From JARBUG01 sp035628915 (GTDB taxonomy: Bacteria; Bacillota; Sulfobacillia; Symbiobacteriales; Symbiobacteriaceae): a DNA stretch of 64,000 bases. This document shows positions 25,234-32,723 of this stretch, piece by piece. The DNA is taken from assembly GCA_035628915.1 (NCBI GenBank), contig DASPIW010000036.1, positions 62,001-126,000 on the forward strand, read 5' to 3'. The stretch's first letter is position 1. Each line of letters begins with the position of its first letter. The notes beneath the pieces were generated by a model that made no database searches, had not been told where the DNA came from, and saw nothing but the letters and a program-made list of their open reading frames with translations. Made by a program: the position numbers and the translations under genes.

Positions 25234-25767
25234 ATGACTAGACCCACGTACGCCTACGGCGTGATTATCCTCCCGCCGCCGGACTTGTACCGTGAGCTGC
25301 TGGGCATCCGCGAGAGGCATCCGCTGCTGCGGAGCCCCGTTCCGCCGCACATCACGGTCAAATCTCCGTTCATTTACCGGCATACCGGGGCCGCAGTGGT
25401 CGAGCAGCTCGAAGCGATCTGTGAGCACTGGGCGCCGTTCGAGGTCCAGCTCAGCGGCCTGGGGGTCTTCCGCAGCTCGATCCTCTACGTCAAAGTGGAG
25501 GAATCGAAGGAGTTGGACGGCCTCCACCATGATCTGGTGGAAGGTCTGGACGGTTTCGTGGAGACGCTGAACGACCGCTACGACGGTGACGCCTACACGC
25601 CGCACCTTACGCTTGCCGAGAGCATGGCGCCCGAAGACCTGCCTGAAGCGAAGCGTGCGCTGGCGGACATCCGCTTCCGGCGCCGGTTCGTGGTCGACCG
25701 GGTTCACCTGCTGCGCGGACGCGGCAAGTGGGATATTACCCGCTCCTTTCCCTTGGGTCCCGCGTAA
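25234..25767 (+). CDS. 2'-5' RNA ligase/2H phosphoesterase family protein
   Basis: The 177-residue product has the two defining HxT motifs of the 2H superfamily: PHITVKSPF near residue 40 and PHLTLAES near residue 125. They form the paired active-site histidines of enzymes that open or form cyclic phosphates on RNA or nucleotides. The length is normal for the LigT/YjcG type. GGGGAGGG lies 14 bases before the ATG, rather far. It is a single-gene unit ended by a strong terminator. The substrate is not predictable. Confidence 0.85.
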   Translation: MTRPTYAYGVIILPPPDLYRELLGIRERHPLLRSPVPPHITVKSPFIYRHTGAAVVEQLEAICEHWAPFEVQLSGLGVFRSSILYVKVEESKELDGLHHDLVEGLDGFVETLNDRYDGDAYTPHLTLAESMAPEDLPEAKRALADIRFRRRFVVDRVHLLRGRGKWDITRSFPLGPA

Positions 25768-25771
25768 ACAG

Positions 25772-25811
25772 AAGCGAATGCCCCTGCGGCTGGCGCGGGG
25801 GCATTCGCTTT
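25772..25811. terminator. Bidirectional terminator
   Basis: A 13-bp stem AAGCGAATGCCCC / GGGGCATTCGCTT is followed by T residues. It lies between the convergent 2H phosphoesterase and lipoprotein genes. Confidence 0.85.
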
Positions 25812-25813
25812 GC

Positions 25814-26242
25814 CTACTTCTGCATGTCGAGAATCTGCTTGAGCTTGCCCAGCAGCCGGGCGAGTTCGGCGGGCGGCAGGCCCCCGGTACCGACCACGGT
25901 CTGGTAGGTGCTCTTCCCGATCTGAACCGTCACACCTTCAAAAATCGCATCTGCCACCCGGGGATCCACGTACTGCTCATCGACCGTGGACCAGCTGACG
26001 CCGTCCACCAACTGCCGCAGGGCCCTGGTCTCCGCAGCAGGGAGGCGCCCGGCGCGGCCCGGCTTTCCCCGGTCGGCCATCTGGAACGAGCCGTCCGCGG
26101 TGACGACCAGCGACTGGTTGAACCCCGCGATGCCGCCGGTGTAACTGTACGTAAGCTGCCGGAACTGCTTGCCGGAAGAGCGGGACGCGCAGCCCGCCGC
26201 CAGCAGGGCCACGATTGTGAGCAGAGCCACGATGTTCCGCAT
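25814..26242 (-). CDS. Lipoprotein, unrecognised
   Basis: The 142-residue product has a lipoprotein signal: MRNIVALLTIVALLAAGC with Cys18 as the lipidation site. The mature part has a beta-rich centre (QLTYSYTGGIAGFNQSL) and a helical end. No family is recognised. The ATG at 26242 has the SD GGAGGGAG, which lies in the 3' arm of a 12-bp hairpin (26246-26282), so translation may be controlled by RNA structure. It is downstream of a small membrane protein and the ArsR-C-like protein on the same strand. Confidence 0.8.
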   Translation of the reverse strand: MRNIVALLTIVALLAAGCASRSSGKQFRQLTYSYTGGIAGFNQSLVVTADGSFQMADRGKPGRAGRLPAAETRALRQLVDGVSWSTVDEQYVDPRVADAIFEGVTVQIGKSTYQTVVGTGGLPPAELARLLGKLKQILDMQK

Positions 26243-26245
26243 ACC

Positions 26246-26282
26246 GGATCTCCCTCCTACCTCTTAATACGGAGGGGGATCC
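26246..26282 (-). promoter_or_regulatory. Hairpin covering the SD of the lipoprotein gene
   Basis: On the minus strand GGATCCCCCTCC can pair with GGAGGGAGATCC (one mismatch, 13-base loop). The second arm contains the whole SD of the gene starting at 26242. It could be a translational switch, or a U-less terminator of the upstream gene. Confidence 0.5.
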
Positions 26283-26291
26283 TTCCAGGTT

Positions 26292-26567
26292 CTACTTGCC
26301 CAGATATTGCCCAGCAACCCACCCGATGCCAATCAGGATGGCGAGGGAAAGCAATTCTACGCCGGCCCGTTCGCCGATGTCCAGCGGATCCTTCGCCCGG
26401 TCCCGGCCCCGCAGAATGGCAAGCACCGGCCCGATGGTCAGCACGGACATCAAATACGTTGCGGTCAGGGGCCAGCGGAGGGCCAGAGACCCGGCGGCGC
26501 CGATAATGACAGAGGTGAAGAACGTCCAGAAGGTGATGATGCCGGTCTCACGCAATATGGGGTTCAC
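26292..26567 (-). CDS. Small three-helix membrane protein
   Basis: The 91-residue product has three hydrophobic segments (about residues 8-28, 33-52 and 70-88), separated by a charged loop RGRDRAKDPLDIGER. No family is recognised. Its ATG overlaps the stop of the upstream ArsR-C-like gene by 4 bases (ATGA), so the two are translationally coupled. Together with the following lipoprotein it makes a short run of uncharacterised minus-strand genes. Confidence 0.7.
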   Translation of the reverse strand: MNPILRETGIITFWTFFTSVIIGAAGSLALRWPLTATYLMSVLTIGPVLAILRGRDRAKDPLDIGERAGVELLSLAILIGIGWVAGQYLGK

Positions 26568-26950
26568 TGATGACCCTCCAGGTCTACGCCTAGTTGCTGA
26601 AGCAATTCCTCGCCGGCGGGCGTCAGGGCGAGTTCACCGTTCGCCGCGGTCAACCAGCCCTGCTCCAGGAAGTGCTGGCGTACCAGGGCGCCCAGGTGGC
26701 CGCCGAGGTGGTCGAAATGGTTCGCCCCGCGCCGTTCCGTGCAGAACGCTACCGGCTTGCGGCGGGAGAAAGTGAGCGGGGTCAGGGCAAGGCCGAGGTC
26801 GGCAAAGCCTTTCCAGCCCAGCGGGGTTACGCCGGGATTGGGCTCAGGAGTCACCCACCCCAGATCCACCAGCCGGTCGGTCAGCTTCTGGCCGGCGATG
26901 CCGCTGAGATGGTCGTAGCAGGATGCGATGCGCTTGCGCGGTGTTGTCAT
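26564..26950 (-). CDS. ArsR-type C-terminal domain protein without HTH
   Basis: The 128-residue protein matches what I know of the C-terminal half of one ArsR subgroup: KRIASCYDHLSGIAGQKLTD, then GWVTPEPNPGVTPLG, the Cys-containing AFCTERRGANHFDHLGGHLG, and LTPAGEELLQQLGV. In those regulators a winged helix-turn-helix of about 90 residues precedes this region. Here it is missing, and the upstream DNA does not supply it in any frame. The ATG at 26950 has GGGGGTGA 10 bases upstream. It could sense a ligand or metal, or be a remnant. It is coupled to the small membrane protein downstream. Confidence 0.6.
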   Translation of the reverse strand: MTTPRKRIASCYDHLSGIAGQKLTDRLVDLGWVTPEPNPGVTPLGWKGFADLGLALTPLTFSRRKPVAFCTERRGANHFDHLGGHLGALVRQHFLEQGWLTAANGELALTPAGEELLQQLGVDLEGHQ

Positions 26951-27044
26951 GGCGGTCAAGTCACCCCCGGCCTATTGTACCCCGAATTCCGTCGCAATGG
27001 GAGATGATGACTTCACGCACACCAGCAGTTCCCCACCGGAAAGG

Positions 27045-28877
27045 TCAATTCCTGTGGCCCAAAAGGCGCATTCCGTTGCCAATAACCACCAGCACGCTTG
27101 CTTCATGGACCAGCATGCCACCGCTCAGGAAGATCTGCTTCGTCACCACCCCCGCCAGCAGAAGCAGGACCACCCCCACGGCCAGCGCCACATTCTGACG
27201 GACCACGGCCATGATCCGCCGGCTGATGTCGATGGCCTGCGGCACCTTCTCCAGGCGGTCGGACATCAGCGCCACATCCGCCGCCTCAACGGCAGCCTGG
27301 GTGCCCGTCCCACCCATGGCGATGGAGACATCGGCCGTCGCCAGTGCCGGGGCGTCGTTGATGCCGTCGCCGATCATGGCGACCACATAGCCCCGGGACT
27401 CCAACTCACGCACGGCTGCCACCTTGTCGGCAGGCGACAGGCCGGCCCGGACTTCGTCGATGCCCAGGGCAGCGGCAACCGGGCGGGCGGCGGCCGCGTG
27501 GTCGCCCGTCAGCACCACCGTGCGGCGGACGCCGGCCCGACGCAGGGCGCCCACCAGATCCCTGGCTTCGGGCCGGATGGGGTCGCTGATGCCCAGGACC
27601 CCCACCAGGCGCCCGTTTAAGGCCACCAGTGCAATGGTTTCGCCTCTCTCCTCTGCCGCAGCGATTGCCGCCTCCTGATCAGGCTCCGGGGCGACCCCGT
27701 GGGCGGCCAGGTGCCGCCGGTTCCCCACCAGGATTTCGCCCGTTTCGCTGCTCGCGACGGCGCCCAGACCTGGCTCCAGCCGCCACTCGGCAGCGGGCGC
27801 CGGGCGGGCGCCCATCTCCCGGGCGTAGGCCAGAATTGCGCCAGCCAGGTGGTGCTCGCTGCGCTGCTCCGCAGTGGCCGCCAGGGCGACGAGGTCGACA
27901 GTATCGTAACCTCCGAACGGAATAATGGTAGTTACCTGAGGGCGTCCGCGGGTGAGGGTGCCCGTCTTGTCCAGCGCCACCAAATCGACCTTGCCGATGC
28001 GCTCCAGCCGCTCACCGCCTTTGATCAGAATCCCCCGCCGGGCGGCGTTACCCAGGCCGGCCACCACCGCCACGGGGGCAGCCACCACCAGGGCGCCAGG
28101 GCAGCCAATCACGAGGAAAGTCAGCGCCAGTTCCACATCACGTGTGAATATGTAGAGCAGCACCGAGGTCGCGATGATCGCCGGTGTGTACCACCGGGCA
28201 AACCGGTCCAGAAACCGCTGGACTTTCGGCTTCTGCTCCTGCGCCTCGGCCACGAGGTAAATCAGGCGGCTGAAGGTGGTGTCGGGGCCGACCCGCTCAG
28301 CCTGCACTTCCAGGTAGCCGCTCTGGCTGACGCTGCCGCTCAGCACCCGGTCGCCCGGCCCCACTTCGGCGGGCAGAGGCTCACCGGTCAGGGCCGCCGT
28401 ATCCAGGGCGCTGCGGCCTGCCAGCACCCGACCGTCGACGGCGACACGATCGCCGGGAAGTACTACGACGGTCTCGCCTGCCTCCACCGCCTCTGCCGGC
28501 ACCTCGCTGGCGGCGTCGCCCCGGCGGACGCGGGCAGTCCGGGGGCGCAGGTCGATCAGCGTACGGAGGGCGGCCCGGGTGCGCTCCAGCGTCAAATCTT
28601 CGAGGTAGCTGCCCAGCACATAGAGCAAGGTGACGGCTGCCGCCTCCCAGGTCTCCCCGATCCACACCGCCCCGGCCGCGGCCACGGTAACCAGCAGGGC
28701 AATGCTAAACTGCCTGACGCGCAGCCCGGCCAGGGCCAGGCGGACGACGGGCACTCCCGCCACCGCAGCGGCAAGGGTCATCAGGATATCGTAGGTCGCA
28801 GCACCCCGGACGAACCAGGCGGCGCCGGCTAGCAGGCCGGCGACGGCCACAACGATCAGTTTCCGGTGCCTGAGCAT
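27045..28877 (-). CDS. Heavy-metal P1B-type ATPase
   Basis: The 610-residue pump has the family landmarks: actuator TGEPLP, phosphorylation site DKTGTLTRG, hinge MIGDGINDAPAL, and about six to eight membrane helices. The metal-selectivity motif in the transmembrane core reads GCPGALVVAAP, so CPG rather than CPC or SPC. The nucleotide-domain HP motif reads SEHHLAGAI, not the usual SEHPLA. There is no N-terminal HMA domain; a free HMA protein is encoded 15 bases upstream. It would move a transition metal out across the cytoplasmic membrane, but which ion is not clear. The ATG at 28877 is preferred because GGGGAGGGG lies 7 bases upstream. Confidence 0.9.
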   Translation of the reverse strand: MLRHRKLIVVAVAGLLAGAAWFVRGAATYDILMTLAAAVAGVPVVRLALAGLRVRQFSIALLVTVAAAGAVWIGETWEAAAVTLLYVLGSYLEDLTLERTRAALRTLIDLRPRTARVRRGDAASEVPAEAVEAGETVVVLPGDRVAVDGRVLAGRSALDTAALTGEPLPAEVGPGDRVLSGSVSQSGYLEVQAERVGPDTTFSRLIYLVAEAQEQKPKVQRFLDRFARWYTPAIIATSVLLYIFTRDVELALTFLVIGCPGALVVAAPVAVVAGLGNAARRGILIKGGERLERIGKVDLVALDKTGTLTRGRPQVTTIIPFGGYDTVDLVALAATAEQRSEHHLAGAILAYAREMGARPAPAAEWRLEPGLGAVASSETGEILVGNRRHLAAHGVAPEPDQEAAIAAAEERGETIALVALNGRLVGVLGISDPIRPEARDLVGALRRAGVRRTVVLTGDHAAAARPVAAALGIDEVRAGLSPADKVAAVRELESRGYVVAMIGDGINDAPALATADVSIAMGGTGTQAAVEAADVALMSDRLEKVPQAIDISRRIMAVVRQNVALAVGVVLLLLAGVVTKQIFLSGGMLVHEASVLVVIGNGMRLLGHRN

Positions 28878-28892
28878 GGCCACACCCCTCCC

Positions 28893-29117
28893 CTAGCGAC
28901 CCCGCAGGAACATGGTCACCTCAAGGCCCTGCTGCCGGACCGCCGCCCGGATTTCGGCCTCGCCGAGCCGCGCCTCGTCGTACTCCACGTGCAGGGCGCC
29001 GGTCCCAAACGCCACCCGGGCGGACTTCATGCCGGGAAGCCCTGCCACCGCCTTCTCCAGCTTGCCCGCGCAGGACGGGCAGGTCAGGTTTGCCAGCAAC
29101 ACCATCTGCTTCGTCAT
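28893..29117 (-). CDS. HMA metal chaperone
   Basis: The 74-residue protein is a single heavy-metal-associated domain. Its beta1-alpha1 loop is LTCPSCAGKLEKAV, with the two metal-binding Cys as CxxC, and the ferredoxin-like fold continues through LPGMKSARVAFGTG and LHVEYDEARLG. It probably delivers metal to the P-type ATPase encoded 15 bases downstream, which lacks its own HMA domain. A 14-bp palindrome lies 56 bases before its ATG and a Crp/Fnr-type regulator gene lies further upstream, so redox or small-molecule control is likely. Confidence 0.88.
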   Translation of the reverse strand: MTKQMVLLANLTCPSCAGKLEKAVAGLPGMKSARVAFGTGALHVEYDEARLGEAEIRAAVRQQGLEVTMFLRGR

Positions 29118-29172
29118 GATGCACCACTCCTTTCGTTGGTGCCATCATCGCACCGGCGGAGGCGGGTCCACC

Positions 29173-29186
29173 TTGACGCACGTCAA
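29173..29186 (-). promoter_or_regulatory. Crp/Fnr-type operator candidate, TTGAC-N4-GTCAA
   Basis: TTGACG-TG-CGTCAA on the minus strand is a perfect two-fold palindrome apart from the 2-base centre. It fits the Crp/Fnr superfamily layout (compare FNR TTGAT-N4-ATCAA). A GATGAT (-10-like) about 33 bases downstream would place the site near -41.5 for activation of the HMA-ATPase unit. Confidence 0.6.
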
Positions 29187-29194
29187 TCGCGGAC

Positions 29195-29228
29195 AAAAAA
29201 GAGAGGCGCCCGGTGAGACGGGCACCTC
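29195..29228 (-). terminator. Terminator after the Crp/Fnr gene
   Basis: On the minus strand GAGGTGCCCG pairs with CGGGCGCCTC (one G-U) around TCTCAC, followed by TCTTTTTTG. It separates the regulator from the HMA-ATPase unit. Confidence 0.85.
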
Positions 29229-29242
29229 GGGTCCGGCTGTAT

Positions 29243-29929
29243 TCAGCTTTCCGCCAGGCGCCGCAGCCGCTCGGGCTGGCGAATCACCACGACCCGGGCG
29301 CCCGCCTGGCTGATCAACCCCTGCTCCTCCAGCGCCCTGAGCCGGCGGCTCAGGCTCTCCGGCGTGGTGCCCAGCCGGACGGCCAGTTCGGACCACGGCC
29401 CGGGCATCTTCACCCGGATGCCGTCCGGTCCCTTCGTCCCGGCAGATGCAGCCCGCAGCAGTTCGGCCGCCAGCCGCTGGCCGACATCGCGCAGGCCCAG
29501 GTCCACAATCAATTCCTCCGCCTCAGCCAGCCGCCGGGCCAGGGCCTCCACCAGCCGCAGGGCGACGTCCGGGTGGTGCCGCATCAGTGTCTGGATCGCC
29601 TCCCGGGGCACCAGGCAGCAGTCGGTCTCCTCGGCCGCGACCAGGTCATGCTCGTGAACAGCAGGTGCGAAGAGCGCCATTTCGCCCAGGAAGGCGCCGG
29701 GGCCCAGGAAGCGCACCACCTGCTCGCGCCCGGCGGCGCTGACGTGCACCTGCTTGAGGCGCCCGTGCGCCACCACGACCAGATGGGCGACGGGGGCGCC
29801 TGCCGCGACCACCATCTCTCCCCTAGCGAAGTGGCGGTGCCGCATCGCCTGGCCAAGTTCATCCATTCCCTCGGCGGGAAGTGCTCGGAAAATCGGAACA
29901 CCGGCAGCGCAGGCCGGAATGCCGGCCAT
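29243..29929 (-). CDS. Crp/Fnr-family transcription regulator
   Basis: The 228-residue protein has a cyclic-nucleotide-binding-like beta-roll (about residues 12-125, with GEMVVAAGAPVAHLVVVAHG and FLGEMALF), a dimer helix, and a C-terminal winged helix with ELAVRLGTTPESLSRRLRALEEQG. Cysteines are few (near residue 7 and in ETDCC), so it lacks the four Cys that hold the Fe-S cluster of FNR. It may bind another effector. The ATG at 29929 has GGAGGTG upstream, 5 bases after the stop of the SDR gene. A plausible target is the TTGAC-N4-GTCAA site at 29173, just beyond its terminator. Confidence 0.88.
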   Translation of the reverse strand: MAGIPACAAGVPIFRALPAEGMDELGQAMRHRHFARGEMVVAAGAPVAHLVVVAHGRLKQVHVSAAGREQVVRFLGPGAFLGEMALFAPAVHEHDLVAAEETDCCLVPREAIQTLMRHHPDVALRLVEALARRLAEAEELIVDLGLRDVGQRLAAELLRAASAGTKGPDGIRVKMPGPWSELAVRLGTTPESLSRRLRALEEQGLISQAGARVVVIRQPERLRRLAES

Positions 29930-29934
29930 GCAAC

Positions 29935-30588
29935 TCACCTCCTGGCAAGCCGCTGGACCTCGTCGTTCAGGTAGATGCGTGTGCCCGCCTCGTCAGCACC
30001 GAGCGCCACATTGACCATGGCCTGGGCCACGTCCCGGGCGGCAATCGGGCGGTATCGGGCCGGCAAGAAGGGGGCATACAGGGGGCTGAGCGCAACGGCG
30101 ATTCGCTCGCCGGGGCGGTGTTCCTGGCGGTGCCCCAGCAGCAGAGCCGGGCGGAAGATATGGATAGCGGGCACGCCGGCCGCAGCAACGGCCGCTTCCA
30201 CTTCACCTTTGAGGCGGCAGTAGAAGATGGCCGACTTGGTGTCGGCGCCAATGGACGAAACCAGTAGGTACCGCCGGGCGCCCGCCCCGGCGGCCAGCCG
30301 CGCCATTGTGAGGGGGTACTCGAAATCAACCCGGCGTTGGGCGGCCTGTGAGCCGGCTTTCTTGATGGTGGTGCCCAGGCAGCAGTATACGTCGTCTACC
30401 CGGAAGGCCTCTGCCTGCTCTTCCAGGCGGTCAAAGTCGACCACGGCCTGCGCTAGTTTCGGGTGGCTCCGGGACAGGGGGCGCCGCACGAGTGCGACGA
30501 CCCGCTCATACTCGGGCTGTTCCAGCAGCAAATTCAGTAGTTCGCCGCCCACCAGTCCGGTGGCGCCGCCAACCATTGCAGTTGTCAT
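29935..30588 (-). CDS. Atypical SDR, TIP30-like NAD(P)-binding protein
   Basis: The 217-residue product opens with the extended Rossmann motif GGATGLVGGELL, has DVYCCLGTTIKKAGS after beta-4, LLVSSIGAD at beta-5, and a YxxxK pair in FYCRLKGEVE. This is the pattern of HTATIP2/TIP30-type atypical short-chain dehydrogenases. Such proteins bind NADP but often have no proven reaction. The ATG at 30588 has GGGAGATG 10 bases upstream. It is co-transcribed with the Crp/Fnr gene. Confidence 0.82.
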   Translation of the reverse strand: MTTAMVGGATGLVGGELLNLLLEQPEYERVVALVRRPLSRSHPKLAQAVVDFDRLEEQAEAFRVDDVYCCLGTTIKKAGSQAAQRRVDFEYPLTMARLAAGAGARRYLLVSSIGADTKSAIFYCRLKGEVEAAVAAAGVPAIHIFRPALLLGHRQEHRPGERIAVALSPLYAPFLPARYRPIAARDVAQAMVNVALGADEAGTRIYLNDEVQRLARR

Positions 30589-30736
30589 AGGATCGCATCA
30601 TCTCCCGGCATTACATTCCGCAGACACGGCATTCTTTCCTCCGGATTATCCCCTGAGAAAAATCACGTCCCCCGAAAGGCCAGTTACCCGGCGTTTTCGT
30701 ATAAAGCAGTACACCGGACACAGGAGGGAGATGCGG

Positions 30737-31381
30737 ATGCGGATGCAGCTGTGGCTGGCCATCGTGGCAGCGGGGGTCCTGTTGACTGCCGGACACGGGG
30801 AATCGAAGCATTCGCTCGTCATTTGGGACCGCACGCCTCCCCGCACTTCGACTTTTTCAGCCGGCACTCTCGCCCTGGCCATCGAACGGGGCGGCGGCGA
30901 TACCAGCCCCGGTCCATTGTTCTATGGAACGCCCCTGGAAGGCCAGACCCCGGACGGGCGGCCCGGCCTGTTGCCCGCCGGACTGCTCGCGCCCGGCGAT
31001 GCGATCCACCGGAGCCTGGTGGTTCGCAACACCGGCACGCTGGATGCAGTGATTACCGGCATTTCCGCCGAGCTGACCGGCGGCAGCCGGATGCTGGCGG
31101 ATCGGCTTCAGGTGCTGGTGACGGCCGATCCGGCAGGCGCCCAGCCGGTCGTATGGGGCCCGCTCTCCGAGTTCCTCAGGCAAACGCAGTTTCTGGCCAC
31201 GGGGGGCATCGAGCTGAAGCAAGGAAGCGATATCACCTTATACATCTGGGTGACGCTGCCGCTGGAGGCAGGCAACGAGTACCAGGCGCTGCGCAGCGTG
31301 GTCTCCTTTTCCATCCGTGCCGAGCAGCGCGGCAACAACAATCCCCCTCCGCCGCCCGTAAAGCCGCCTCAGCTGGGGTAA
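30737..31381 (+). CDS. TasA/CalY-like secreted protein
   Basis: The 214-residue product has a short signal peptide (MRMQLWLAIVAAGVLLTAGHG). The mature part contains the TasA/camelysin-type start TSTFSAGTLALAIE, a middle phrase GDAIHRSLVVRNTGTLDAVI typical of this beta-sandwich family, and ends in a Pro-rich tail. Family members form matrix fibres or sit on the spore or cell surface. The SipW-type signal peptidase that usually accompanies them is not in the window. GGAGGG precedes a run of three ATGs; 30737 gives the best spacing. It is followed by a terminator and stands alone. Confidence 0.65.
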   Translation: MRMQLWLAIVAAGVLLTAGHGESKHSLVIWDRTPPRTSTFSAGTLALAIERGGGDTSPGPLFYGTPLEGQTPDGRPGLLPAGLLAPGDAIHRSLVVRNTGTLDAVITGISAELTGGSRMLADRLQVLVTADPAGAQPVVWGPLSEFLRQTQFLATGGIELKQGSDITLYIWVTLPLEAGNEYQALRSVVSFSIRAEQRGNNNPPPPPVKPPQLG

Positions 31382-31394
31382 TCCTGCAATGTCA

Positions 31395-31430
31395 AGAGGG
31401 CCGCCTGGTGAGCCAGGCAGCCCTCTTTTT
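31395..31430 (+). terminator. Terminator after the TasA-like gene
   Basis: AGAGGGCCGCCTGG / CCAGGCAGCCCTCT (one mismatch) with loop TGAG, followed by TTTTTC. Confidence 0.92.
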
Positions 31431-31440
31431 CATGTTTGCC

Positions 31441-31824
31441 CTAGTGCCCCCCGTGTCCCCCATGGCTTTCTACCGTGGCAGCAGGCGCATCGCCGACGAT
31501 GTAGTCAAGCCCGATGGTCAGAGGCACGACCAGTACGATGAAGAGGGCGATGACCCCATAGACCCGCTTGACGCTCAGCCGGATGCTGTTCTTGAGGATG
31601 AAGCTGAACAGCGAGAGGCCGAAACCTAGAGGAATGAGGGCCGCCGAGTAGGGCGGATTGTCCGAGAAGTGCTGAATGCCGCCGCTGATCATGCCAATGC
31701 CGTTGGAGAGCAGAAGGGAGAATCCCAGACTTCTGAGGACGGCGCCCACGGTCAAGCGTAGGGAAAGAAGACTGCTCGCCACACGATGGTCATCCTCCAG
31801 GTGATTTTTCGGTTCGCTGCGCAT
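31441..31824 (-). CDS. Membrane protein with His-rich C-terminus
   Basis: The 127-residue product has three hydrophobic segments (about residues 25-47, 60-80 and 88-110) and ends with ESHGGHGGH, a likely metal-binding tail. No family is recognised. It is divergent from the His-rich FixH/YtkA-like gene at 32029, and both carry His clusters, so a shared metal theme is plausible. Its SD is weak. The shared 200-bp upstream region contains an ACAGGTA...TACCTGT inverted repeat (31974-32010) that could be an operator. Confidence 0.65.
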   Translation of the reverse strand: MRSEPKNHLEDDHRVASSLLSLRLTVGAVLRSLGFSLLLSNGIGMISGGIQHFSDNPPYSAALIPLGFGLSLFSFILKNSIRLSVKRVYGVIALFIVLVVPLTIGLDYIVGDAPAATVESHGGHGGH

Positions 31825-32028
31825 GTTGTTGTACCCTTACGCGACTGCGGCTGTCAATCCGCCCGCGCCAAATCCCCTCTTATGCACCATGACGGTCACT
31901 GTCGGGTCTAGGTACGATACCCCCCTAAGGCATTAAATTTCGCCGCCGGTTTGACTGCACCACATTTTCTACACAGGTAGGCGGTAAAGTCAGCACCATC
32001 AGATACCTGTTCGAAAGGGGTAATCACA

Positions 32029-32718
32029 TTGCGAAGTCGTATCCTGCCGGCGATTCCGGCGGCCCTCCTGCTGATTCTGGGCGCCGCCGCACCGGCTCTT
32101 GCCGGAGGCGGGCTCCCTGTTCTCTCCTCAATGAAGGCCGGAAACACCGAAGTCACCATTTATGGCGATTCCATGTTCGTTCATACGGGGACAAATACGC
32201 TGACCGTAGAGGCCACCGGCCTGCCCGAAGGAGCGGCCATCGCGCTGAATCTGATCGGCCCGGACGGCAAGACCGTGGTTGTCCCGCTCCGCCCGTTGCG
32301 GGTCGTGGCGGGCCCTGCGGACGCCCACGGGGGCGACCATGAGAACGAAAGCGACGGCCACGAAAGCGAGGACAGCGGCCACGAAAGCGAGGACAGCGGC
32401 CACGAAAGCGATGGCGACGCCCACGAGACCGAGAGCACGCAGCATGGCAGCAGCCACGATGCGCAGGCTGATCAGCACGGCGACGAACCGGCGGAGTCCG
32501 AGAGCCCGGTCTGGTTCCGAGGCAAAGCATCCGTCCCGACCACCGGCACCTGGAAGGCGCAGCTGGAGATCGGCGGCGCCAAGGCCACGGATGAACTGAA
32601 AGTCGTGGGCAACGGCCCCAGCCCCCTCTACCTCGCCTTCACCGGCGTGATCATGGGCGGCACCATTACGTACGGGGCCATTCAGCGGCGCCGCCAGTCA
32701 CAGACGGGGAGGGCATAG
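32029..32718 (+). CDS. Secreted, membrane-anchored His-rich protein, FixH/YtkA-like
   Basis: The 229-residue product has a signal peptide (PAALLLILGAAAPALA), a beta-sandwich first half (NTLTVEATGLPEGAAIALNL), and a His/Glu/Asp-rich insert with three copies of GHESEDS or a close variant between residues about 105 and 150. A second beta part with TTGTWKAQLEIGG follows, and then one membrane helix (YLAFTGVIMGGTITYGAI). The two beta halves resemble FixH/YtkA-type domains split by a metal-binding insert; this is inference. The start is a TTG at 32029 with GAAAGGGG upstream. It lies 5 bases before the polyferredoxin gene, so they form an operon. Confidence 0.6.
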   Translation: MRSRILPAIPAALLLILGAAAPALAGGGLPVLSSMKAGNTEVTIYGDSMFVHTGTNTLTVEATGLPEGAAIALNLIGPDGKTVVVPLRPLRVVAGPADAHGGDHENESDGHESEDSGHESEDSGHESDGDAHETESTQHGSSHDAQADQHGDEPAESESPVWFRGKASVPTTGTWKAQLEIGGAKATDELKVVGNGPSPLYLAFTGVIMGGTITYGAIQRRRQSQTGRA

Positions 32719-32723
32719 AGAAA

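Noticed and set aside
32330..32450. Tandem DNA repeat that could be a CRISPR or satellite
   Set aside because: The repeats are 21-base units in frame with GHESEDS codons of a protein, with no spacers.
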